A stretch of 64,000 nt of DNA from Cryobacterium sp. PH29-G1 (lineage in GTDB: Bacteria > Actinomycetota > Actinomycetes > Actinomycetales > Microbacteriaceae). A model generated the notes under the pieces. The model was not told the origin of the DNA. It worked only from the letters and a program-made list of their open reading frames with translations, and did no database searches. This document shows positions 8,401-17,619 of the stretch, piece by piece. How positions within the stretch are numbered: position 1 is the first letter of the stretch; every line of letters starts with the position of its first letter. A program made the position numbers and the translations under genes. Location: assembly GCF_030063365.1 (NCBI RefSeq), contig NZ_JASISY010000014.1, positions 38,130-102,129 of the forward strand. The letters are read 5' to 3'.

Positions 8401-8541
8401 CTTATAGCAATACGTATGGTACGTGTTATAGCACTAAATATTGCAGTCCTAAAGGGTGAAACTATAGCTGCGCGTAGGGCTATCGGGTCAGCTATGCTAA
8501 TAGCAATTGTTATTGCAGTTTGCACAATAAGGGAGTCCATT
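8401..8541 (+). promoter_or_regulatory. Candidate centromere/operator array upstream of parA
   Basis: TTATAGCA occurs at 8402-8409 and again at 8426-8433, then ACTATAGC at 8461-8468, the inverted repeat GCTAT-N4-ATAGC (8491-8504) and the inverted repeat GCAAT-N4-ATTGC (8503-8516). Such short iterated sites directly before parA are typical of centromeres bound by ribbon-helix-helix ParB proteins, as in pTP228 or pSM19035. AAGGGAG (8529-8535) is the parA ribosome site. Confidence 0.5.
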
Positions 8542-9435
8542 ATGGCTATTGCACGCACTGTTGCTGTTGAGCAGGGTAAAGGCGGAGTCGGAAAGACCAG
8601 CCTCGTGGCCAACGTCGGCGGCCTGGCCGCGGCAGCTGGCGTGCGCACCCTGATCGTGGATCTCGACCCCCAGGGCAACATCGCGCGGGACCTCGGATTC
8701 GCGCCGTCCGACGGGCAGGACCTCTTCAATGCGTTCGCCACCGGGGGTAGTCTGCCCGTGCTCAAAGACGTCCGTCCCAACCTCGATGTCGTGCCCGGAG
8801 GCCCGGCAGTCGGCGACATCGCCGGCCTGAACTTTTCCTGGCAGCAACGAGGCGCCGGCGACTTCGGGGTTCAGCTCGAGCGCACGCTTGGCGCAATCGC
8901 GGGGGAGTACGACCTCATCCTGCTCGACACGCCCCCAGGGGACCGGGTGATCGCCGAGGGCGCGCTGGCCGTGGCGACATCCGTCGTCATTCCGACGCGC
9001 TCCGACGAGGCCAGCATCGACGGCGTCGCCCGAGTTGCGGAGCGGTTCCAAAACGTGGCCGCCCGAAACCCGCACCTGCGTCTCGCCGGCGTCGTCCTGT
9101 TCGCGGTCGGCTCCCGTTCCGTTCGACTCGAGCGCGATGTGCGCGCGGCGCTCACGGACCTGCTCGGTGGGGTCGCGCCCGTATTCGAGACTCGCATCCG
9201 TCACCTCGACAGTGCTGCCGTCGACGCGCGCAGCCGCGGGTTGCTCATCCACGAGCTGGAGCAAGCTGCACGGGACGACCGCACGGCCAGGCTCACCGCG
9301 CTCAAGGCCAAGGAGAAGCCGGCCGATGGATTGTTCGTGCGCGATGCGAGCGGTCTGGCGGAGGACTACGAGAACTTGACCCGTGAGATTCTCACGGCGC
9401 TGAGTCAGATCCAAAACGAGGTCGTGACCGCATGA
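8542..9435 (+). CDS. parA: ParA-family partition ATPase
   Basis: A 297-residue Walker-type ATPase. The deviant Walker A is KGGVGKTS (residues 13-20) and the Walker A' is LIVDLDPQGN at ~42-51; LILLDTPPG (~125-133) is Walker B. There is no N-terminal helix-turn-helix, so this is the short type Ib ParA, which normally leaves autoregulation to its small partner. The reading frame extends upstream to 8416, but ATG 8542 has a good AAGGGAG site 7 nt before it. Its stop overlaps the start of the ribbon-helix-helix partner (ATGA), so the two form a partition operon. Confidence 0.9.
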   Translation: MAIARTVAVEQGKGGVGKTSLVANVGGLAAAAGVRTLIVDLDPQGNIARDLGFAPSDGQDLFNAFATGGSLPVLKDVRPNLDVVPGGPAVGDIAGLNFSWQQRGAGDFGVQLERTLGAIAGEYDLILLDTPPGDRVIAEGALAVATSVVIPTRSDEASIDGVARVAERFQNVAARNPHLRLAGVVLFAVGSRSVRLERDVRAALTDLLGGVAPVFETRIRHLDSAAVDARSRGLLIHELEQAARDDRTARLTALKAKEKPADGLFVRDASGLAEDYENLTREILTALSQIQNEVVTA

Positions 9436-10028
9436 ACGGCATGATCAAGCGCTCGAGCGTCGGCACCAGCTTCACGACCCCAAAGACCGGCGGGGGAGAG
9501 CCAAAGAAACGGGCCGCCGGCTTGGTGGGACTCCTGCCGCCGCGCCCGCCGGCGCCCGTGGTGGCCGAGCCTTCGGTCGAGGCTGCAGCCGTAGCGGATG
9601 CAGCTCCGGCTCCAGCCGTGGCGCCTGTGCCGCAGGCATTGACCGTCACTCGGCCCGTCACCTTGAGCGCAAGCGGGGGAGGGGTGGCCACCATCGGCGT
9701 GTATCTGGCACCGCTAACGCTCGAGCGCGCACGGGAGGTCTCCCTGGCCCGCCGCATCACCTACACCGATCTGCTCGTGGAGGCATTTGACTACGTCACT
9801 GACGCCCGGCTCGTCGTCGAGTTCGCGCCCGTCGAGCCGCTCGTGCAGGGCAAGGCGATGCCGACGCGGGCTCGCCGTCGACGCGGGACCGCGGGCATCC
9901 AGATGAACCTTCGCCTGAGCGCCGAGCAGCGCGAATGGCTCGATGCCAAGGTTCTCACTCTCGGAGCCCCTTCGAGGTCTGCCTTGGTCGCTGAAGCTCT
10001 CCGGCTGCACCTGAGCCCGGCAGACTAA
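9432..10028 (+). CDS. ParB-like partition protein with C-terminal ribbon-helix-helix
   Basis: A 198-residue protein coupled to parA. Residues ~25-80 are Pro/Ala-rich and probably disordered. The C-terminal ~55 residues (GIQMNLRLSAEQREWLDAKV, then APSRSALVAEALRLHL) have the beta-strand, two-helix pattern of a ribbon-helix-helix DNA-binding domain. A second similar segment, TIGVYLAPLTLERAREVSLA with ITYTDLLVEAF at ~90-120, looks like another one, so a single chain may carry two. Size and position fit the centromere-binding partner of type Ib ParA; it would bind the repeats at 8401-8520. Confidence 0.75.
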   Translation: MNGMIKRSSVGTSFTTPKTGGGEPKKRAAGLVGLLPPRPPAPVVAEPSVEAAAVADAAPAPAVAPVPQALTVTRPVTLSASGGGVATIGVYLAPLTLERAREVSLARRITYTDLLVEAFDYVTDARLVVEFAPVEPLVQGKAMPTRARRRRGTAGIQMNLRLSAEQREWLDAKVLTLGAPSRSALVAEALRLHLSPAD

Positions 10029-10076
10029 AGGTCCTCACGGAGTGGGGGAGATGAAAGCACCACTAGACCGGATAGG

Positions 10077-10226
10077 AGCGCCCGCGCGCTGCGGGCGCCG
10101 CGGATCAGTGAAGCGTGCCGCCGCCTGGGCGACCAGGCCCGGGACGCGGGCTGGTCGCACGAGGAGTATTTGGTTGCGGTGCTCTCCAAAGAAGTTGCCG
10201 AACGCGAAGCCTCCGAGTACAACTAG
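10077..10226 (+). pseudogene. istB N-terminal remnant (IS21-family ATPase)
   Basis: Downstream of the partition pair, the frame ending at 10226 reads ...LRAPRISEACRRLGDQA, then WSHEEYLVAVLSKEVAEREA, closely matching the N-terminal domain of IstB helper ATPases of IS21 transposons. No start codon lies in frame after the preceding stop at 10028, and the ATPase core is missing; the fragment ends at a TAG two bases before the end of hsdR. It marks an old insertion boundary between the plasmid backbone and the restriction operon. Confidence 0.65.
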
Positions 10227-10227
10227 C

Positions 10228-13164
10228 TCAGTAGTACTCGCAGACGTAACTGAGGGCCTTCTCAAAGACGTCGTTGTCACGGATCTTGAACTGGATGTAG
10301 AGCGTCTTGCGCAGGGCTTGTCGAACTTCCTGGTCGCCGCGGATCGTGGACTGCCAGCCCTCGAAGCGGACTCCCCTCACCACCTCGTCGATCCGGTTGA
10401 CGATGTTGTCTACGATGATCGGGGTCTCGTCCGTCTTGAGGGCCTCGAAAAGCTCGGTCAGCGCGGCCTTGCCCTGCTCTTCGCGCGGCACCTCGTTGAC
10501 AGCCTTCTCGGCCGCCACAGTATCCCGGGCCAGATCCAGGAGGTCTCGCAGAAAGTTGAGGCTGGACTGCTGGATGTCAGCATATTTCTCACGAAGGGCG
10601 TTCAAACGCTGCCCAAGATCCACAAATATTGGGTTGTTCAGGTGGCGGGCGATGCGGGCGGTGATCTGCCTTTCGATGTCCTTGGCCGGTATGTCTGTTC
10701 TCTTACCTACCATCAGATCTTCGATGGTCTGGGCATCGAGAACAATCGTGTCGGAGCTCTGCGGGATCTCGACCTGGACGTGCTCGTTGATTAGATCGAT
10801 GGTCTTGGCTCCCAGCGCGTGCCAGACGAGCCTGCCGATGATGTCCGACGGGCGAACCGACTCGTAGACGTCGGTCAGCCAACGGTAGTCGTCGCGATAC
10901 GGCGACAGCATCGGGTCAGGGCTGAGCGTCTCCCAGAGCTGGGAGACGATGCTGTAGGCGAGCCCGAACGCATCCTTTGTGACTTCGTCGGCAATGGCCG
11001 ACTGCGCTTGGACGAGACCCTCGTAACCGCCGACGGTCCGGTCGATTCCTGGGAAGAACACGAGTGCGGCGACGATAGCCGGTGCGAGCTGCTCCTTGAG
11101 CTCCTCGATGTTCGAGATCACCTGCAGCACCGACTTTTCATCGAACGCCAGCGATTTGGCGACGTCATCGAAGACGCCTAGGTAGTCGACGATCAGACCG
11201 TGCGTCTTGTTCGGCGGATACACACGATTTGTGCGGGTGATCGCTTGCAGAAGCGTGTGCTCCTTAAGCGGCCTGTCGAGATACTGACAGTAGAGGATCG
11301 GCGCATCGAAGCCGGTGAGCAGCTTGGCGGTGACGATGATGATCTTGAGCGGGTCCGCTGGGTCATTGAAACGGGCCACGACCTGTTCCAGCCCTTCGGC
11401 GCCAGGAGTCCATTGGGACCAGGCTGCCGAGTCACCGCGGGACTTCGACATCACGATCGTCGAGGCATCGGAACCAAGGTGCTTGTCGAGCTCCTCCTTG
11501 TAAGCGACACAAGACGCCTTGTCGTAAGCGACTACCTGAGCTTTGAACCCCTCTGGCTCGACCTTGGCACGGAAGTGGTTGGCAATGTCGGCCGCAATTT
11601 TCGCGATCCGTGACGGGGTCTTTATCAACACCTCGATCGAAGCTGCCCTCTTCGTGAGCGTGATCCTCTCCCGCTCGGACAGATCCCGATCGACCGAGAG
11701 CTCCGCAAAGGCGGCATCGATGGCCTGCTGGTCGATGTGAATCTCGGACAGGCGTGGTTCGAAGTGCAGTGGCAATGTCGCGCCGTCGCGGATCGACTCC
11801 TGGAACGAATAACGCGACAGATAGCCGCTTTCGTCCTCGGGCGAGCCGAACCACATGAACGTGTTGCGGTCCCTCTTGTTGATCGGTGTGCCCGTCAATC
11901 CGAAGAGGAACGCGTTAGGTAGGGCCTCGCGCATCTTCTGCCCGTAATCACCCTCCTGCGAACGGTGAGCCTCGTCGACCATCGCGATGATATTGTCACG
12001 TGCGTCGAGGACGCCAGGCGCCTCCCCGAACTTGTGGATCGTCGTGATGATGACCTTTCGCGCACCCTGACTCAAGAGTGTTTGCAGCTGAGCCCGCGAA
12101 TCGGTCGATACCAACCCGGGGACGTCCGATGCGTTGAACGTGCCGGTGATCTGCGTGTCGAGGTCGATGCGGTCGACCACGATGAGGATCGTCGGGTTGG
12201 TAAGTTCTGCCATAGCTCGCAGTTTCAATGCTGTGAACACCATGAGCAGCGACTTGCCGGAGCCCTGGAAGTGCCAGATGAGGCCCTGCTTGATCTTGCC
12301 AAGCAGGACGCGTTCGACGATCAGGTTGGTCGCTTGGAACTGCTGGAACCGAGCGATGATCTTGATCTTGCGATGCTTCCGGTCGGTCGCGTAGATCGTG
12401 AAGAACCGCAGGAACTCTAAGACTGCAGCCGGGTTCAATACGCCCTCGACGGCCTCCTGTACTGCGATCAAGCCGATCTTGACCGGAGCGTCGTCGCCTG
12501 TGGACTCCTCACGCCACGGACCCCACAACTCCACCGGCATGCCGACTGTGCCGTAGCGGAAGTCCTTGCCCTCCGTCGCGAACGAAAACACGTTCGGCAC
12601 GAAGAACTGTGGCACGCTCTGCTCGTAATCATCGTGGACCTGCGCCGCGCCGTCGATCCACGTATACGCCGGACGGGTAGCCGACTTCGCCTCGCCGACC
12701 ACAAGCGGGAACCCGTTGCACCAAAGCACTAGATCGAACCGCTTCTCAACCCGGCCCTGCCTAAACGTGACCTCAGTCGAAATCATCCACTCGTTCGCGG
12801 AGTCATCGTCAAGATTGTCGAAGTCGATTAGCCGGACTGTCGTGTGCTCGCCGTTCCGACCAAATGGCATCGACTTCTGACCGGTGAGCCACGCCATAAA
12901 CGCCTCGTTCGCCACCACCGGGTGCGGGCTGGTGCGAGCAGCTATAAGGATGGCTCGGAGAAGGTACGTGACCTCATCGGCCTTGTCCGGGTCGGCCGCG
13001 ATCTCCGGGTTCAACCGAATAAGGGCGCCCTTGACCACCCCCTCGAGCATCACTTCGTCGGTTCGTCGGGGCAGCTCGTGTCCGGGCACGAACGTGACGT
13101 CGAATGACTTCGCAAGGTCGCGCACGAAGTCGCGCACCGAGCCAGCCTCATCGAACTGAGTCAT
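10228..13164 (-). CDS. hsdR: Type I restriction enzyme R subunit
   Basis: A 978-residue motor-nuclease, close to the usual ~1000 residues. The N-terminal nuclease domain has the PD-(D/E)xK signature: Asp in RFDLVLWCNGFPLV and GEAKS (~170-190). The helicase motor follows with Walker A GSGKS (~305), DEAH-box MVDEAHRSQEG (~395), LTGTPINK (motif III) and the C-terminal lobe with KLLTGFDAP and QAITRTNR (motif VI). It is the last gene of the operon, and its ATG overlaps the hsdS stop (TGATG). All motifs look intact, so cleavage activity is expected. Confidence 0.93.
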   Translation of the reverse strand: MTQFDEAGSVRDFVRDLAKSFDVTFVPGHELPRRTDEVMLEGVVKGALIRLNPEIAADPDKADEVTYLLRAILIAARTSPHPVVANEAFMAWLTGQKSMPFGRNGEHTTVRLIDFDNLDDDSANEWMISTEVTFRQGRVEKRFDLVLWCNGFPLVVGEAKSATRPAYTWIDGAAQVHDDYEQSVPQFFVPNVFSFATEGKDFRYGTVGMPVELWGPWREESTGDDAPVKIGLIAVQEAVEGVLNPAAVLEFLRFFTIYATDRKHRKIKIIARFQQFQATNLIVERVLLGKIKQGLIWHFQGSGKSLLMVFTALKLRAMAELTNPTILIVVDRIDLDTQITGTFNASDVPGLVSTDSRAQLQTLLSQGARKVIITTIHKFGEAPGVLDARDNIIAMVDEAHRSQEGDYGQKMREALPNAFLFGLTGTPINKRDRNTFMWFGSPEDESGYLSRYSFQESIRDGATLPLHFEPRLSEIHIDQQAIDAAFAELSVDRDLSERERITLTKRAASIEVLIKTPSRIAKIAADIANHFRAKVEPEGFKAQVVAYDKASCVAYKEELDKHLGSDASTIVMSKSRGDSAAWSQWTPGAEGLEQVVARFNDPADPLKIIIVTAKLLTGFDAPILYCQYLDRPLKEHTLLQAITRTNRVYPPNKTHGLIVDYLGVFDDVAKSLAFDEKSVLQVISNIEELKEQLAPAIVAALVFFPGIDRTVGGYEGLVQAQSAIADEVTKDAFGLAYSIVSQLWETLSPDPMLSPYRDDYRWLTDVYESVRPSDIIGRLVWHALGAKTIDLINEHVQVEIPQSSDTIVLDAQTIEDLMVGKRTDIPAKDIERQITARIARHLNNPIFVDLGQRLNALREKYADIQQSSLNFLRDLLDLARDTVAAEKAVNEVPREEQGKAALTELFEALKTDETPIIVDNIVNRIDEVVRGVRFEGWQSTIRGDQEVRQALRKTLYIQFKIRDNDVFEKALSYVCEYY

Positions 13165-14327
13165 CAGTTGCCTCCAAAGATGTCAGCGAGCATAGATGCA
13201 TGAAGAACCTGAACAGCGGCCACTTCCGCGTCGAGCGACGCGATGCCCTCGTCAATGACAGCAAGCCCCTTGAGCATTGCATCCTGTTGAGCCAGGTTAA
13301 TTGCCGGCACGGGCATGGCCTTTAGCACCGTGCTGTTGATTGTGTTCAAACCGCTTGTACTCTTGGCGACGGTTCGAATGTAGGCGCGACCACGCTGACT
13401 GTTGACCCACTCCAGGATAAACTCCGGACGGAAATCTGCATTCGCCCGAACCCGGAAGAGATGGTTCTGAAACAGGAGAGAATCGTCCCGACTCCAAATC
13501 GCGGCACGCCCGATCTCACTCACGGAGGCGTGACCTTCGACCACTAGGACATCGCCACGCTCGAGTCCCTTTGTTGCGATCTCAGCTTCTGTCGCCCCGA
13601 TTTCCTTGATCTCGGAAAGCTCAAGCGAGCCCCGATGGACGTTCGCCACTCGAAGGTAGGGCGCTGCGGTGGACATCGCTCGGCGGGCGGGGCCAACGGT
13701 GACACCAGAGGCGATGCTCGCAGCTTCGCCCAGTGAAGTCTCGGCGGCTTCGCGTGGAAGCGCGGATTCGATCCACCGGTCCCGAGCCTCGAACATGCTC
13801 CGCAACTCGGTGGCGATCGCCAGCCGGTGCTGGCCTGCTGCCCAGAGGGGTTTGACGATACGCCTCTGCTCGTTGAGGGATGGCAGGTCGAACTCGAATT
13901 TAGAGAGGTCACGCCAGTTGGTGCGGGGAGACAGCGAACCAGCAGAAGTGCCCAGGGCGTGGTCGAAGAACTCGTTGGATTGGACGAGAAACGGCAGGAA
14001 TTCCGCGAGCATCTGAGTCTCATCCGTCTCGAAAGTGAGAATGTCACCAGAGCAGATCGCGTCGAACTCGGCATACGCGGCCTTCCGTTGGTAGGTACGG
14101 CGCTTGCCAAAGAGCGTCTGTCCTGGCTTCACGCGGCGAGTAAAGGTGGTGCCTTCGTCGAGTGATCCCCAGCGTTGGATCCTCAGCTCACCAGGGTCCA
14201 GATGTTCCATGGCGATAACACGGTTGATTCCAGCAGACTCAGGGTCACGGAGGGTCTCGTTCGCATTGCGGACGACATCACCGAAGGCAACGTGCTTCCA
14301 GAAGGACTTGTCGAATTTGAGACTCAT
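13164..14327 (-). CDS. hsdS: Type I specificity subunit
   Basis: A 387-residue S subunit with two target-recognition domains separated by a conserved helical spacer. The central repeat LPSLNEQRRIVKPLWAAGQH (~155-175) and its C-terminal counterpart beginning AINLAQQDAMLKGLAVID (~345-365) are the conserved coiled segments that set the spacing between the two half-sites. The second domain begins near residue 200 (TSLGEAASIASGVTVG). It overlaps hsdM by 4 nt and hsdR by 1 nt. The recognition sequence cannot be read from the gene. Confidence 0.9.
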   Translation of the reverse strand: MSLKFDKSFWKHVAFGDVVRNANETLRDPESAGINRVIAMEHLDPGELRIQRWGSLDEGTTFTRRVKPGQTLFGKRRTYQRKAAYAEFDAICSGDILTFETDETQMLAEFLPFLVQSNEFFDHALGTSAGSLSPRTNWRDLSKFEFDLPSLNEQRRIVKPLWAAGQHRLAIATELRSMFEARDRWIESALPREAAETSLGEAASIASGVTVGPARRAMSTAAPYLRVANVHRGSLELSEIKEIGATEAEIATKGLERGDVLVVEGHASVSEIGRAAIWSRDDSLLFQNHLFRVRANADFRPEFILEWVNSQRGRAYIRTVAKSTSGLNTINSTVLKAMPVPAINLAQQDAMLKGLAVIDEGIASLDAEVAAVQVLHASMLADIFGGN

Positions 14328-15817
14328 GCCGACATCTCCGATCGAAGCAGCGTGAAGACAGCACCGATGACAGCATCAGAGTTATCGGCCGCAGCCCGCC
14401 AATCCGCGGCCGCATCGATGACATCGACATGCTCATCCGAGTCGGCGGCCTTGGCTCCTGCAACGTATAGCGGTATCGCGAGGCTGTAGGACTTGTCGGC
14501 GATCTGGTCGGTCGTTGCGACTGTCGCGAACAGGTCTACGTCGGCGAAGCTTTGGTACGCGTCGAGAATCTTCGCCTTGTGCGTTTCGCGCAGAAACGAC
14601 TGCGCCTGCTCGCGCGCGACCTCGTTGATCGCGTTGATGAACAGCACTTTGCCCTTGTTCTGGGCTGGTTTGGTGGCACGCAAGGTGATGACAACTGCTT
14701 CCATCGGCGAGTTATAGAACAGGCCTGCGCCGAGGCCGAGGACACACTCGATCAGATCTGACTTCACGAGTGCCTCGCGCAGTGCTGCTTCCTCCCGGCG
14801 GAAGAGCACGCCATGTGGAAAGAGGATCGCGGCTCTCCCCGTCTTGGGATCGAGGCTCTTGGCGATGTGCTGAAAAAAGGCGTAGTCGGCGCGACCCTGT
14901 GGCGGGACACCCCATGTGTTGCGTCCGTAGGGGTCGTTGGAAAACGCGTCTCGGTTCCACGCCTTGATGGAGTACGGCGGGTTCGCCAGCACCACGTCGA
15001 AGGTCTGGAGCTGGCCCTTGGCGTCGTGAAACGCCGGCCGGGCGAGGGTGTCGCCGTGAGCGATGTGTCCATCGGTGACACCGTGCAGGAACAGATTCAT
15101 CCGTGCGATCGCGGACGTTCCGTAATTGAGTTCCTGGCCGTAGAGGCGCAGATTGCGCCACTCCTTTCCCTGACGCTTCACCTCGGCGGCCGTGGATATC
15201 AGCATCCCGCCTGTGCCGCACGTGGGGTCGTAGACCGATTCGCTCGGCTGCGGCTCCAGCATTAGTGTCATCAGGTGCACGAGGGTGCGGTTGGTGTAGA
15301 ACTCCTGGGCCGTGTGACCCGAGTCGTCGGCGAATTTCTTGATCAAGAACTCGTATCCGTTGCCGAGCTCGTCCTCCGGCAAATTCGCGAGCGACAGGGT
15401 CTCCGTCGAGAAGTGCTCGATCAAGTCAGCAAGGGTTGAGTCGGGCAGCAGGTTCTTGTTTCCCCATTCGCCGTCCCCGAACACGCCAGGAAGGGTGTCT
15501 GGGTTGGCAGCCTCGATGGCGCGCATCGCATTGAGGGCTGTGGCGCCGATTTCGCTGGTAAGGGCCCTGATGTCGCCCCAGTGGCAGGCCGCGGGAATGG
15601 CGAAACGGTGGTTCTCCGGAAGGTCGGCGAGTTCTGTGTCGGCGTAGATTTCCATCGCGGTTGCGTGCTCTTCGTCGTATACGTCCGAAATCCGCTTCAG
15701 AAAGACGAGCGGAAAAATGTATTGCTTATAGTCCCCGGCATCGATGAGGCCGCGCAGGATGACGGCAGCTCCCCACAGGTAGTCCTCCAACTCGCGCTGG
15801 CTGATGCGTTCGCTCAT
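14324..15817 (-). CDS. hsdM: Type I methyltransferase M subunit (first copy)
   Basis: A 497-residue N6-adenine methyltransferase starting MSERISQRELEDYLWG. It has the helical N-domain (FLKRISDVYDEE), SAM-binding motif I DPTCGTGGML (~200) and catalytic motif IV NPPY (~285). An in-frame ATG 27 nt upstream would overlap the preceding gene more deeply; 15817 gives a 4-nt overlap with the upstream M gene, typical of coupling. Intact motifs imply activity. It differs clearly from the neighbouring M protein (for example FPLVFLKRISDVYDEEHA versus FPMMFFKRISDVYMEEFA), so the duplication is old or the second copy was acquired. Confidence 0.9.
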   Translation of the reverse strand: MSERISQRELEDYLWGAAVILRGLIDAGDYKQYIFPLVFLKRISDVYDEEHATAMEIYADTELADLPENHRFAIPAACHWGDIRALTSEIGATALNAMRAIEAANPDTLPGVFGDGEWGNKNLLPDSTLADLIEHFSTETLSLANLPEDELGNGYEFLIKKFADDSGHTAQEFYTNRTLVHLMTLMLEPQPSESVYDPTCGTGGMLISTAAEVKRQGKEWRNLRLYGQELNYGTSAIARMNLFLHGVTDGHIAHGDTLARPAFHDAKGQLQTFDVVLANPPYSIKAWNRDAFSNDPYGRNTWGVPPQGRADYAFFQHIAKSLDPKTGRAAILFPHGVLFRREEAALREALVKSDLIECVLGLGAGLFYNSPMEAVVITLRATKPAQNKGKVLFINAINEVAREQAQSFLRETHKAKILDAYQSFADVDLFATVATTDQIADKSYSLAIPLYVAGAKAADSDEHVDVIDAAADWRAAADNSDAVIGAVFTLLRSEMSA

Positions 15818-17373
15818 ACGGTTATGTCCTGTCCAATGTCCCACTTCGCCAGTTCAGCTTCCAAGCCGGCGCGGGTTCTCGTGGACTGTGCGTGGGCGAC
15901 TTCGAGGTTTGCCAGGGCGTCGGCAAGAGTCGCTTTCTCGCCAGTGTCGGCAGGTGCGACGTAGAGCGGGATGTTGAGGTTGTAGTGGTTACCAGCGATG
16001 TCGTCGAGGTCGACGACGCGCGCCAAGCCGTCGATATAGCCGAACGTTTCATACGCGTCGAGCAGCTGCCGGGCGTGCTCCGGCTCAAAGGTGTTCTGGT
16101 TACGGCCACGCTTGAACAGGGACTCGCCGTTGATGAAAAGCACCTTGCCCTTCTTCTCAGTGGACTTGCCGAGCCGAAGGATCAGCACGCACGCCGCGAG
16201 GCCAGTGCCATAGAACAGGTTGGGTGCCAGTCCGATCACAGCGTCCACCACATCGGACTGGAGGATGTTAGTGCGGATCTTTGCTTCGGTGCCCGGCCTG
16301 AACAGCGCACCTTGGGGCAGGACGACTGCGACTCGGCCCGTCTTCGGACGAGCCGACGTGAGCATGTGCTGAACCCACGCCCAGTCGGCGTAACCCTTAG
16401 GTGGGACGCCCCCGAGAGCGTTGCGGCCCCATTTGTCAGACGCCCACTCGGCCACACCCCAGTTCTTCAACGAGAACGGCGGATTAGCGACGACACAGTC
16501 GAACTGGGCAAGATGGTTGCCCGTGTAGAAGCAAGGGTTTCGCAGGGTGTCCTCGCGGAGGACCCTGAAGTCCTCGACGCCGTGAAGCAGCAGGTTCATG
16601 CGAGCGATCGCAGAAGTCGCGAGAACCTTCTCCTGGCCGTACAGCTTGCCCCACAGAGTCTTGGGGCTGCCACCTGCGGCCTTCACATGCTCGATAACCT
16701 CGATCAACATGCCTCCGGTGCCGCAGGCCGGGTCATAAATACTTTCGCTTTCGACCGGGTTGAGGATGTTGATGAGCAGTCCGATCACCGAGCGCGGGGT
16801 GTAGTACTCGCCCGCCTTTTTGTTCGACTGGTCGGCAAAGCGTTTGATGAGGTACTCATACGCGTTGCCGAAGACATCCGGTGCGACTGCTGCGTTGGAA
16901 AGCGTCTTGGTCGAGAAATGCTCGATCAGGTCGGCGAGCATGCGGTCGGGCAACTTATCCTTGTTGGTCCAATTAGCGTTGCCGAAGATGCCGTAGAGCG
17001 TCTCGGGGTTGGCCTTCTCAATCTCTCGGAAAGCGGTCTGGAGCGCGGTGCCAATATTCTCGGTGCGGTTGCGCACGTCGGCCCACAGGTTGCCCTCGGG
17101 GATCGCGAACCGATGGTTCTCGGCGAAGGCCGCGAACTCGTGGTCGCCACCGGATTCCTCCAGCGCCTCGGCGAACTCCTCCATATAAACGTCGCTTATC
17201 CGTTTGAAAAACATCATCGGGAAGATGTACGCCTTGAAATCGGCCTGGTCGATCGATCCTCGAAGGAGGTCGGCCGCGGCAGCCAGATAGCCTTGCAGCG
17301 CATTCAGCGTGAGAGCATTGGCGTTCGTTGCAATCAGACCGCTCGCAAGAGTTGCGGCTTCCTCTTCTGTCAC
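15814..17373 (-). CDS. hsdM: Type I methyltransferase M subunit (second, divergent copy)
   Basis: A 519-residue N6-adenine methyltransferase, first gene of the operon. It carries motif I DPACGTGGML (~210) and motif IV NPPF (~295) in VANPPFSLKNWG, so the active site appears intact. The N-terminal helical domain is present. Order is M2-M1-S-R with 1-4 nt overlaps. A standard type I enzyme has one M gene making an M2S complex; here one S and two M genes suggest a heterodimeric M1-M2-S enzyme or a spare M. No other S gene is in the window. Confidence 0.88.
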   Translation of the reverse strand: MTEEEAATLASGLIATNANALTLNALQGYLAAAADLLRGSIDQADFKAYIFPMMFFKRISDVYMEEFAEALEESGGDHEFAAFAENHRFAIPEGNLWADVRNRTENIGTALQTAFREIEKANPETLYGIFGNANWTNKDKLPDRMLADLIEHFSTKTLSNAAVAPDVFGNAYEYLIKRFADQSNKKAGEYYTPRSVIGLLINILNPVESESIYDPACGTGGMLIEVIEHVKAAGGSPKTLWGKLYGQEKVLATSAIARMNLLLHGVEDFRVLREDTLRNPCFYTGNHLAQFDCVVANPPFSLKNWGVAEWASDKWGRNALGGVPPKGYADWAWVQHMLTSARPKTGRVAVVLPQGALFRPGTEAKIRTNILQSDVVDAVIGLAPNLFYGTGLAACVLILRLGKSTEKKGKVLFINGESLFKRGRNQNTFEPEHARQLLDAYETFGYIDGLARVVDLDDIAGNHYNLNIPLYVAPADTGEKATLADALANLEVAHAQSTRTRAGLEAELAKWDIGQDITV

Positions 17374-17619
17374 TCGGTCCCCTTGCTCAAAGTCCTCTCC
17401 TCATAGTGCCCTACGCCTACGACCTTCGCGGACAGGCATCGACCCTAGCTGTCGTCCCGCATGGGGATCGTTCAACGAATGCCACAAGTTGTTTGCGCCA
17501 GCTCCGGAAACACGGGCCTTCATGCGGTTCAGTAAGGCTGTCCTTTAAAAATCCCGTAGAGGGGTGCCTATCTGATACTCTCTCAGGAGAGCGAGCAAAG
17601 AAAGCTAGGTGAGCGCACC

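Noticed and set aside
10042..10794. A plus-strand 250-codon frame across the end of the restriction subunit
   Set aside because: It is antisense to hsdR with shadow-type codon use; only the other-frame IstB-like segment at its start has support.
15892..17406. A 504-codon plus-strand frame
   Set aside because: Antisense to an intact hsdM with conserved motifs; residue composition is typical of a GC-rich shadow.
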